From positions 1-8,076 of the forward strand of contig CAIRFY010000397.1 of NCBI GenBank assembly GCA_903877945.1: a stretch of 8,076 bases of DNA, given 5' to 3'. The position numbers and the translations under genes are program-made. The notes under the pieces were generated by a model. It was not told where the DNA came from. It did no database searches and was given only the letters and a program-made list of their open reading frames with translations. Below are positions 1 through 5,312 of this stretch, piece after piece (the first letter of the stretch is position 1; every line of letters begins with the position of its first letter). Source of the stretch: an uncultured Oscillochloris sp. (GTDB taxonomy: Bacteria; Chloroflexota; Chloroflexia; Chloroflexales; Chloroflexaceae).

Positions 1-13
1 GCATTGGTTGGTT

Positions 14-45
14 CCCCCCCCGCTTGCGGGGGGGCTAGGGGGGGT
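14..45. repeat. C-run/G-run hairpin
   Basis: An eight-C run followed by GCTTGC and a seven-G run can fold into a stem (about 15-22 with 27-34, loop CTTG). A second G-run follows at 38-44. There is no open frame of its own. It resembles the C/G-rich intergenic palindromes seen elsewhere in this window. It lies downstream of the minus-strand response regulator, but there is no T-tract to support a classical terminator. Confidence 0.5.
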
Positions 46-88
46 GATCGGCGGGAGCCTTTCTGCGAAGATATTTACAACTGTAGTA

Positions 89-155
89 CTATCGGCTATC
101 GGCTATCGGCTATCGGCTATCGGCTATCGGCTATCGGCTATCGGCTATCGGCTAT
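89..155. repeat. Perfect heptamer tandem repeat (ATCGGCT x9)
   Basis: Nine identical, uninterrupted copies of ATCGGCT run from 91 to 153, with partial units on each side (89-155). The unit is not a multiple of three, so a read-through frame cycles through all phases and gives the peptide IGYRLSA; any frame crossing it is a shadow. The array ends 7 bp before the stop codon of the minus-strand response regulator, so it lies in that gene's 3' untranslated region. The perfect identity suggests recent expansion or ongoing slippage, by analogy with short tandemly repeated repeats of cyanobacteria (inference). Confidence 0.95.
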
Positions 156-162
156 TCTCACG

Positions 163-999
163 TTAGTCGATCTGGAGAATGTAGCCCTTCCCACGCACAT
201 TGAGCAGATAGCGCGGGGCACTCGGGTCGGGCTCGATCTTCTGACGCAGATGGTGGATGTGCGGCTTGATCAGCTCGCCTGCCTCAAGCTCGCTCGTTTC
301 ATAGCCCTGGGCACAGCGCACCAACTGTGTATACGAGAGCATCTGCCCCGAGTGTTCAGCAAGACAGAGCAACAGGCGAAACTCGGTCGGAGTCAGGTTC
401 AGCGAGCGCTCGCTCAAGGTCGCCGTCTGATGCCACGTGTCCAAATGCAGATGGCCGATGGTCAGCACACGCTCGTGGCCTGCTGCACCTGGGCTACTGC
501 TACTGCCGATACTGCCGCCGCTGTTCGAGAGGGAATCCTCTAGTGCATGCGTCGCCGACCCACCGCTCGCAAGCTCCTGCACAGCCTGTCCAATCGTATT
601 GATCAGCGAATTCTGACGTTGGCGCTTGATCCGTTCGGCGAGGCCAGCGGCAACGCGATCCATGATCTGCGCAGGGTCGCTCGTCTTGAGCATATAATCA
701 AAAATACCCTGATGAATGCCCTCAATCGCCGACTCTAGGGAGCCGTGGCCAGTAAGGACAATGACCTCCGTGTCGAGTCCGCGTGCCCGCAGCGCCTCTA
801 CAACCTGGATTCCATTGATCCCTGTCATCTGGAGATCGACAAGCATGAGGTCGAAAGGTTGAGAGCTAAAAAGCGACACCGCCTCCTCGCCGCTCGATGC
901 GGTCGTCACCGTATAGCTAGCGCGACGGAGGAGTGCGCTTAATGTTAATCGGATATTTTGCTCATCATCAACCACTAGGATGTTGGCAGAATCACTCAT
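163..999 (-). CDS. OmpR/PhoB-family response regulator (REC + winged helix)
   Basis: This is a DNA-binding response regulator of a two-component system, acting in the cytoplasm as a phosphorylation-switched transcription factor. From the chosen start (278 aa), the receiver domain covers about residues 5-120. It has the acidic pair D11/D12 (LVVDDE), phosphoacceptor D55 (LMLVDLQM), switch residue T83 (VLTGHG) and K105 (YMLK). A Ser/Gly-rich linker (about 145-175) leads to a C-terminal winged helix (about 178-278), with LTPTEFRLLLCLAEH and the closing VRGKGYILQ wing typical of the family. The frame can start at a GTG nine codons upstream (1026), but that codon overlaps the predicted -10 box. The ATG at 999 has GGAG 11 nt ahead and is preferred. 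It is divergent from the histidine kinase at 1323, its likely partner. The linker is longer than in PhoB (inference: flexible spacer). Confidence 0.93.
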   Translation of the reverse strand: MSDSANILVVDDEQNIRLTLSALLRRASYTVTTASSGEEAVSLFSSQPFDLMLVDLQMTGINGIQVVEALRARGLDTEVIVLTGHGSLESAIEGIHQGIFDYMLKTSDPAQIMDRVAAGLAERIKRQRQNSLINTIGQAVQELASGGSATHALEDSLSNSGGSIGSSSSPGAAGHERVLTIGHLHLDTWHQTATLSERSLNLTPTEFRLLLCLAEHSGQMLSYTQLVRCAQGYETSELEAGELIKPHIHHLRQKIEPDPSAPRYLLNVRGKGYILQID

Positions 1000-1026
1000 T
1001 ACGGTTTGCGCTCCACGAAAAAACAC

Positions 1027-1056
1027 ACTATAGTTAGGAACACGAAGTTATTGCAA
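1027..1056 (-). promoter_or_regulatory. Sigma70-type promoter for the response regulator
   Basis: On the minus strand, TTGCAA (1051-1056, 4/6 match to the -35 consensus) is 18 bp from TATAGT (1027-1032, 5/6 match to the -10). Transcription would begin near 1020, giving a short leader to the ATG at 999 that contains the GGAG ribosome binding site. This also argues against the upstream GTG start at 1026. Prediction by eye only. Confidence 0.5.
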
Positions 1057-1070
1057 TCATAGCACGTGCG

Positions 1071-1178
1071 GCTTTCTGGTGTCAATGTGGAGCCGTGTGC
1101 GGACTCAGCGCCGACCGTATCCCCTCACCCCCTGCCCCTCTCCCTCACGGGGAGAGGGAAGATTCCGCACCAGAAAGC
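1071..1178. repeat. C-rich inverted-repeat element 1 (MITE-like)
   Basis: Perfect 11-bp inverted ends, GCTTTCTGGTG (1071-1081) and CACCAGAAAGC (1168-1178), with an inner inverted pair TGCGGA/TCCGCA (1098-1103, 1164-1169). They enclose a C-rich core with a 9-bp stem (1136-1144 with 1150-1158). The core, from CAGCGCCGACC through CCCCTCACCCCCTGCCCCTC, matches the core of the element at 5158-5286, although the inverted ends differ. It holds no gene. It lies between the divergent response regulator and histidine kinase, just beyond the regulator promoter. No target duplication is evident. Confidence 0.65.
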
Positions 1179-1225
1179 TTCCGGCTCCCCCTCTCCCGCT
1201 CAGGGAGAGGGGGCTGAGGGCGGCC
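1179..1225. repeat. Second C-rich hairpin adjoining element 1
   Basis: An 11-bp perfect stem, CCCCCTCTCCC (1187-1197) and GGGAGAGGGGG (1203-1213), with loop GCTCA. The reverse complement reads like the C-rich core of element 1, so this may be a second, inverted partial copy. The remaining space up to the kinase start (1226-1322) holds only a small hairpin, AGGCGT-TT-ACGCCT at 1243-1256, and no clear gene or promoter. Confidence 0.6.
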
Positions 1226-1322
1226 TTCGCCGTTAATAGCCGAGGCGTTTACGCCTACGGCACGAGCAATCCCAACAAAATAATCGAGGGGTGGCGATGC
1301 CTCCCTTCCAGGTAGTCGTATT

Positions 1323-2735
1323 ATGGGAGAACTGGAACAACTCCGTCTACAGGTCGCCACGTTGGAGCGTCACCTGGTCGAGACCACGGCCCACGCGGAG
1401 ATCGTCGAGCGCGAGGCAGCGCTCCAGATGTCGCGGGCCGTCGATCTCGGCGCACGACTCAGCGCCATTCTCTCGATCTCTGCCGCCCTGCTCATTAGCC
1501 GCGACATCGACGCCATTGTCCAGTTGGTGGTGCGCGAGGCGGTAAACCTTTTCCCTGGTACCAGCGCGGCTCATCTCTTCATGACCGACTCAGAGCAGGA
1601 TGGCTTGGTGCTACGCGCCGCCAACAATCCGGCGGTGATCCTCACCCGGCCCAGCGTGGGTCTGGCTGGCAAAGCAATTCTCTCGCCCCGCGCAATGCTG
1701 CTCGTTGGTCCACAGCTTGATGCGGCTCTGTCTGATATGAGCGCGGATCAGATCGCCGCCCTGCGTGATAACCTGGACACGTGGCCACCCCTAAGCGCCC
1801 TGTTGGCCCCTCTCCGCGTCGAGAGTCAGCGATTTGGTGCCCTGATCCTCTACGGCGGGGTACACGCCCACCTCTATCACCCACGTGACCTGCCGTTCGT
1901 CCAGGCGCTGGCCAACCTGGCCGCCGTGGCGATTGATGAACTGAGCCAGCGCACCCGCGCCGCTAATCTCCAGCGGGATCTGACCCTCACCCAGTCGCTC
2001 CACGCCGAGGCGCAGGCTCGCCTGAATGCCGCCCAAGCCCAGTTGCTCCAGAGTGCAAAGCTGGCCGCCGTCGGCGAACTCTCGGCCTCGGTGGCCCACG
2101 AGATTAATAACCCGCTCTATGCGGCGCGCAACAGCCTCTACCTTGTCGAGCAGGATCTCGATCCCGACGCGCCGCAGCGCGCATTCCTGACGATTGCCCA
2201 GCAAGAGCTTGGTCGTATCGCCCGGATCATCACCCGTATGCGCGACTTCTACCGCCCTGCGAGGGCTGAGTTAGCCGCTACTAATATCAACCTGCTCCTG
2301 CGCGAGACTCTGGAGCTTGTGCAGACTCACCTGCGCCACGGCCATATTAATGCCTCCGCCGACCTAAGCGTCGAGATCCCATCGATTATCGCTCATGCCG
2401 ATCAACTACGGCAGGTGTTTTTGAATATTATCCTCAACGCCTGCGACTCGATGCCCAACGGCGGCGACCTGCGGGTGAAGACCCGGCTCCTCCATGCCCG
2501 CAACGAGGCTCCGATCACCATCGGGATTGATATTTGCGACACGGGCTTTGGCATCCCCCCGGAGCATCGCCCCCACCTGTTCGAGCCGTTTTACACCACC
2601 AAGGCCCACGGAACCGGCCTTGGCCTCGCCATTAGCGCCCATATTGTCACCCAGCATGGCGGGCGAATTATGGTCGAAAGTGAGCTAAACCAAGGCACAA
2701 CATTCAGTGTTCTTTTGCCAACATCGAATATTTAG
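1323..2735 (+). CDS. Soluble GAF-domain sensor histidine kinase
   Basis: A 470-aa cytoplasmic sensor kinase that autophosphorylates on histidine and passes phosphate to a response regulator. An N-terminal coiled-coil-like stretch (1-40) precedes a GAF-like sensory domain (about 45-207). A second helical linker (about 208-245) leads to the dimerisation/phosphoacceptor helix with H259 in SVAHEINNPL. The HATPase_c domain (about 355-468) shows the N-box with N372 (LNACDSM), the G1 box DTGFGI (406-411), the F-box FEPFYTTK (420-427) and the G2 box GTGLGLAIS (430-438). All catalytic boxes are intact. No transmembrane segment or signal peptide is visible, so the signal is probably intracellular. The ATG at 1323 has only a weak AGG upstream. 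It is divergent from the OmpR-type regulator and upstream of a receiver-only protein, both plausible partners. The GAF ligand cannot be told from sequence. Confidence 0.94.
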   Translation: MGELEQLRLQVATLERHLVETTAHAEIVEREAALQMSRAVDLGARLSAILSISAALLISRDIDAIVQLVVREAVNLFPGTSAAHLFMTDSEQDGLVLRAANNPAVILTRPSVGLAGKAILSPRAMLLVGPQLDAALSDMSADQIAALRDNLDTWPPLSALLAPLRVESQRFGALILYGGVHAHLYHPRDLPFVQALANLAAVAIDELSQRTRAANLQRDLTLTQSLHAEAQARLNAAQAQLLQSAKLAAVGELSASVAHEINNPLYAARNSLYLVEQDLDPDAPQRAFLTIAQQELGRIARIITRMRDFYRPARAELAATNINLLLRETLELVQTHLRHGHINASADLSVEIPSIIAHADQLRQVFLNIILNACDSMPNGGDLRVKTRLLHARNEAPITIGIDICDTGFGIPPEHRPHLFEPFYTTKAHGTGLGLAISAHIVTQHGGRIMVESELNQGTTFSVLLPTSNI

Positions 2736-2868
2736 GCGTGTTTCAATTCAGTTTGGCAGTTCAGCGCCGAGGCGATGATGTGATGAGGCGCTTGTATCGC
2801 GTCATCGCCTCGGCGCGTCATCGCAGGACAGTCACGCTGAATGTGCCCATTTTGAAACATGTCTTAGC
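2733..2868. repeat. Palindromic repeat family, copy 1
   Basis: Starts on the TAG stop codon of the histidine kinase (TTTAGGCGTG). It contains a perfect 15-bp inverted repeat (2764-2778 with 2802-2816; GCGCCGAGGCGATGA arm) with a 23-nt loop. Its reverse complement aligns end to end with 7936-8076; the block CATGTTTCAAAATGGG, then one mismatch, then ACATTCAGC is shared. The outer parts (CAGTTTGGCAGTTC and GGACAGTCACGCTG) form an imperfect inverted pair. No open frame is supported. The position directly after a stop codon suggests a REP-like 3'-end structure or terminator, though no T-tract follows. Confidence 0.8.
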
Positions 2869-2958
2869 GTCATTGCTATGAAGGTTATTACTTCTGGTTA
2901 TCGCTTCGTCACACAAAGTTGTGACCTCCCATCTTCTTAGCGTCGCCTGGGCTGGTAC

Positions 2959-2996
2959 GATGATGGTGGGACATTTTCGTCCATCGTCATCTGAGG
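2959..2996 (+). promoter_or_regulatory. Leader hairpin and Shine-Dalgarno of the receiver gene
   Basis: An imperfect inverted repeat, GATGATGGTGGGAC (2959-2972) and GTCCATCGTCATC (2979-2991), ends two bases before GAGG (2993-2996). GAGG is a good ribosome binding site 7 nt ahead of the ATG at 3004. The hairpin would not bury the site itself but abuts it, so it could influence ribosome loading or be a protein site. A weak -10-like TACGAT lies at 2956-2961 without a convincing -35. Confidence 0.4.
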
Positions 2997-3003
2997 ATCT
3001 CAT

Positions 3004-3429
3004 ATGCCACCCAGGCAGATACAAATATGTGATGATGATCCGGCGGCGGCGCTGATTACGCAGCGGGGGCTTCAGAATCTCCTGAGGGATCGGTATACTA
3101 TTACGGTTGCCTCAACGCCCAATGCAGCGTGGCTGGTCTGCGCCCACAGCAATGTTGATTTGCTCATTGTTGACCCTGGCACGGGCGGGAGTCAGGCCAG
3201 CGCCCTCGTGCGTGTCATGCACGCCTTTCGCCCCATGACCCCGATCCTCATCCTCACCGCCTACGATACACCTGGTCTGCGCGTCAGGATGCGTGATCTT
3301 GGTGTCAGCTACTACGCCGCAAAACCCATCGACTTCAAAGATCTATTGCCGATGGTCACATCTGCGCTGCACCTGACGCCCATCCCCGATACCTTGCCCA
3401 CGAGACTTCACGCCTGCCACCATCGCTAG
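3004..3429 (+). CDS. Receiver-only (CheY-like) response regulator
   Basis: A 141-aa single-domain response regulator, cytoplasmic. The acidic pocket D10-D12 (ICDDDP), phosphoacceptor D57 (LLIVDPG), switch residue T85 (ILTAYD) and K107 followed by proline (AAKPID) are all present, so the receiver should be competent for phosphorylation. There is no output domain: only about 20 residues of Pro/His-containing tail follow the last helix. It lies downstream of the histidine kinase on the same strand but is separated from it by 268 bp containing a palindromic repeat, so it is probably transcribed separately. A phosphorelay intermediate, phosphate sink or protein-interaction regulator are the usual roles for such proteins; which applies here is not shown. 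The start is well supported by GAGG 7 nt upstream. Confidence 0.9.
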   Translation: MPPRQIQICDDDPAAALITQRGLQNLLRDRYTITVASTPNAAWLVCAHSNVDLLIVDPGTGGSQASALVRVMHAFRPMTPILILTAYDTPGLRVRMRDLGVSYYAAKPIDFKDLLPMVTSALHLTPIPDTLPTRLHACHHR

Positions 3430-3430
3430 T

Positions 3431-3450
3431 ACGGATCTCCAGAGATCCGT
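3431..3450 (+). terminator. Hairpin one base after the receiver gene stop
   Basis: The perfect inverted repeat ACGGATCTC/GAGATCCGT (3431-3439, 3442-3450) folds as a stem with a tight loop, starting one base after the TAG. There is no T-run after it, so an intrinsic terminator is only a possibility. A 3'-end stabilising hairpin is equally likely. Confidence 0.4.
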
Positions 3451-3465
3451 ATGCAGTTGCGCATC

Positions 3466-3527
3466 CTGGGAGCGCGGGTGTCCCGCTCGCCTGAACTCGG
3501 ATGCGGGCGGGGCGCCCGCGCTCCCAG
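3466..3527. repeat. Inverted repeat, CTGGGAGCGCGGG type
   Basis: Two 25-bp arms (3466-3490 and 3503-3527) are near-perfect reverse complements beginning CTGGGAGCGCGGG; four differences lie in the inner half. They are separated by 12 bp. Frames through it give peptides such as WERGRPARI, which are translation artefacts. Similar GC-rich palindromes are common in intergenic DNA of large GC-rich genomes (general knowledge). 3528-3670 holds nothing else recognisable. Confidence 0.7.
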
Positions 3528-3671
3528 AAACCCACTACGAATTTCCAGAACCCTGTACCAGTCCTTACTCCCATCTACGAGATGACATTGCTCGTGTGCG
3601 CGGGCTTTTCCTGGCGCGCCTGCTTCTGTCCTGCTGCGTGCGTGTCAGGGCTGTTGCAAAGTCGCTTAACA

Positions 3672-3863
3672 ACAGCGACTCTCTACCACATGCTGACAGA
3701 CGACGACCCCGGCACACACCCGCTGGTCTTCCCGGCGCTGCCAACGCTCCCATCCGATATCGCGACATTCCCCACGCGCGCGCTCGACCGCGACCCCGGT
3801 CGGCGTCATCCCATGCGTGTCCTACAGCTTGTGGCTCACGATGCCAGCACGGCGGCTCAGTAG
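3672..3863 (+). pseudogene. Probable remnant of a Ser/Thr protein kinase C-lobe
   Basis: The frame ending in TAG at 3861-3863 reads TATLYHMLTDDDPGTHPLVF, then PALPTLPSDIATF and TRALDRDPGRRHPMRVLQL. This order matches the last part of Hanks-type kinases in Chloroflexi and cyanobacteria: subdomain IX (GATLYHMLTG.DP), the short region before subdomain XI, and the conserved arginine of subdomain XI in a RALxxDPxxR context. The glycine after MLT is lost. The ATP loop, the HRD and DFG motifs and the whole N-lobe are absent upstream, where the frame continues as unrelated residues. It is therefore read as a decayed fragment without activity. Recognition is by eye; a chance or expressed small protein (ATG at 3690) is the alternative. 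Confidence 0.45.
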
Positions 3864-3887
3864 TGTTCCGGGGAAGCGGTGATACTA

Positions 3888-4994
3888 TCACCTCCTTACC
3901 TCCCCGCCTTCTCGCCTCCTCATCTCTTCGCCTCTCCGCAGGGCCGTGCGGACAAGCATCATCATAAAAAGACCCCAGCCGAGCCAGGCGAGGATGCGAC
4001 CGCTAAAGCGCGAGATCAGTAGGGCGAATAAGATCAGGGCGCGGATTGCGCCGACGACCAGACGCTTCCAGCGGATCGTATGCGGCTCCAGACTCCAGTT
4101 CATCTGGATGATATGCGGCAACAATCCGCGCTCGACGCAGCCCTCTAGTGAGAAAACATAGATCAAATCGGTGTGGCGTGCGGCGAGGAGCAGGTCGCGC
4201 TCAAGGGAGTCTCCAGAGAGCGGCGGGAGATCATCGAGCGCACTATCGGCGGCCCCGCCCACAGCGCCCACGCCGATGCTATCGGCGGTAGGGCCATAGC
4301 TGGAAATCAGCGCCCCCCCGATGTCATCGCCCAGAGTATTGATCGGCAGGCTGCTGTAGCACATCAGCACCTCGACATCGGCGGGTAAACCAACGATATC
4401 GAAGGCGCGCTGGATGACAGTGCTGCCCGCACGCCGGTCGTCCGCCAGGATAGGCAACTGGTAGGCGTGAACCTCGTAGCCATCATGGTGAATCTCACCG
4501 ACTAAATCGGCATAGGCGGCGCGGGCGGCGGCAAAGAGAACATTCTCGTGGACGAGCCAGACGCGGCGGGCCAGGTCGCGTATACCCCAGCGCTGGATGC
4601 GATCAAGCTCGCTCGATGGTGGCTCAATATCAATGCCGATTGCGTGAAAGATCAGCCCGTGTTCGCACGACCAGGCGCGGAAGTTGCGGTAACACTCGAC
4701 CGCTTGCGGATAATTCTGGAGGTGAAACCAGCCACCTTCACGCTCGGGGATCTGGAGCCAGGCGACGACCTGAACCCCGTGTTCATTGAGCATGCGGACG
4801 GCGGCGACAAGGGCGGGGGTGTGATCGCGGATCGCGAGAGCGACGCCATATCCGTTGGTCACCAGATCATCAATGAGGCTAGGCCGTCCGAACAGTTCCA
4901 GCATCGCCCGCCCATCGAGATCGCAGAAGAAGATCAGGTGTGGGTGCCCATAGCTCTGCGGGACTATTGGTGTTATCTTGCTCGATGCCGGCAC
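3888..4994 (-). CDS. Membrane-anchored TIM-barrel-like protein, glycoside-hydrolase-like
   Basis: Function not assigned. Counting from the chosen GTG at 4994 (368 aa), short hydrophobic strands alternate with helices in a way that suggests an eight-stranded barrel: HLIFFCDLD, GVALAIRD, VQVVAWLQIP, FHAIGIDIEPP, YEVHAYQLP, VEVLMCYSS, SIGVGAVGG and DLIYVFSLEGCVE. Glutamates at strand ends 4 (IDIEPP, about E124) and 8 (SLEGC, about E284) are placed like an acid pair in glycoside hydrolases; catalysis is inference. Two hydrophobic helices near the C-terminus (about 311-328 and 333-348) are followed by an Arg/Glu-rich tail, suggesting a membrane anchor. The frame can be extended to an ATG at 5114, but that lies upstream of the predicted promoter and inside a repeat. 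The GTG at 4994 has GGA 9 nt ahead. It is monocistronic and convergent with the kinase remnant. Confidence 0.75.
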   Translation of the reverse strand: MPASSKITPIVPQSYGHPHLIFFCDLDGRAMLELFGRPSLIDDLVTNGYGVALAIRDHTPALVAAVRMLNEHGVQVVAWLQIPEREGGWFHLQNYPQAVECYRNFRAWSCEHGLIFHAIGIDIEPPSSELDRIQRWGIRDLARRVWLVHENVLFAAARAAYADLVGEIHHDGYEVHAYQLPILADDRRAGSTVIQRAFDIVGLPADVEVLMCYSSLPINTLGDDIGGALISSYGPTADSIGVGAVGGAADSALDDLPPLSGDSLERDLLLAARHTDLIYVFSLEGCVERGLLPHIIQMNWSLEPHTIRWKRLVVGAIRALILFALLISRFSGRILAWLGWGLFMMMLVRTALRRGEEMRRREGGEVRR

Positions 4995-5072
4995 AGGTAG
5001 CGATCCACTGTAGCGATGTGACCCGCACTCTTGCGCAACACAACGATCTGGCTCGGATGGGGCACGAGAGTC

Positions 5073-5081
5073 ATTATAGCA
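5073..5081 (-). promoter_or_regulatory. Extended -10 promoter for the TIM-barrel gene
   Basis: On the minus strand TGC-TATAAT is a perfect extended -10 element (TGN plus TATAAT). No good -35 is visible, which extended -10 promoters tolerate. The start site would be near 5066, giving a leader of about 70 nt to the GTG at 4994. It rules out the longer ATG start at 5114. Confidence 0.6.
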
Positions 5082-5098
5082 CCCTGTCGCGCATGAAC

Positions 5099-5306
5099 GA
5101 GGAGGCGATAGCATCGCGTCCGCGCCTCCTCATCGAACTGTAAAGCTGATCTAAACCCAATACTTTTCGAATAAGCGGTCTCAGAGCCGACCTTGCCCCC
5201 TCACCCCCTGCCCCTCTCCCCGTGAGGGAGAGGGGGCTGGGGGGTGAGGGCCGTCCGGCGGCAGATTCCTTATTCGAAAAGTATTGGATCTAAACCATGC
5301 CTAAAA
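5099..5306. repeat. Palindromic repeat family, copy 2, interrupted and 5'-truncated
   Basis: A 9-bp stem GAGGAGGCG/CGCCTCCTC (5099-5107, 5123-5131) is followed by CATCGAACTGTAAAGCTGATC. After removal of the inserted element and one target copy, the sequence continues CTAAACCATGCCTAA (to about 5306). This parallels GAACTATGAGGCTGATC-CGAACCATGCCTAAG in copy 3. The opposite outer arm seen in other copies is missing on the left, where the TIM-barrel promoter begins. The right end lies within 10 bp of the stop codon of the DUF5667-like gene. Confidence 0.75.
5158..5286. mobile_element. 129-bp MITE-like insertion with TIRs and target duplication
   Basis: Perfect 18-bp terminal inverted repeats, CAATACTTTTCGAATAAG (5158-5175) and its reverse complement (5269-5286), flank a C-rich core. 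The core has a 10-bp stem (5211-5220 with 5226-5235) and outer CCCTCACCCC/GGGGTGAGGG arms, so the whole element can fold into one long hairpin. A perfect 10-bp direct repeat, GATCTAAACC, borders it (5148-5157 and 5287-5296), as expected of a target-site duplication. It has no coding capacity, so any movement must depend on a transposase elsewhere. The insertion split a palindromic repeat. A 9-12 bp duplication would suit IS4-type transposases (inference). Confidence 0.85.
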
Positions 5307-5312
5307 ATATGC

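Noticed and set aside
4..543. 179-aa plus-strand open frame at the window start
   Set aside because: It runs through the heptamer array and then opposite the response regulator. The protein has IGYRLSA repeats and no family signal; it is a shadow.
3466..3527. Intrinsic terminator downstream of the receiver gene
   Set aside because: The stem is strong but the arms are long and GC-rich, with no T-run after them, and the same type is a common dispersed repeat. It is kept as a repeat only.
3565..3891. 108-aa minus-strand frame between the receiver and TIM-barrel genes
   Set aside because: It has an Arg-rich composition and no recognisable motif, and it overlaps the kinase remnant, whose plus-strand reading makes better protein sense.
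4548..5000. 150-aa plus-strand frame opposite the TIM-barrel gene
   Set aside because: Antisense to a gene with coherent strand/helix pattern and membrane segments. The plus-strand product has no recognisable domain and no convincing ribosome site.
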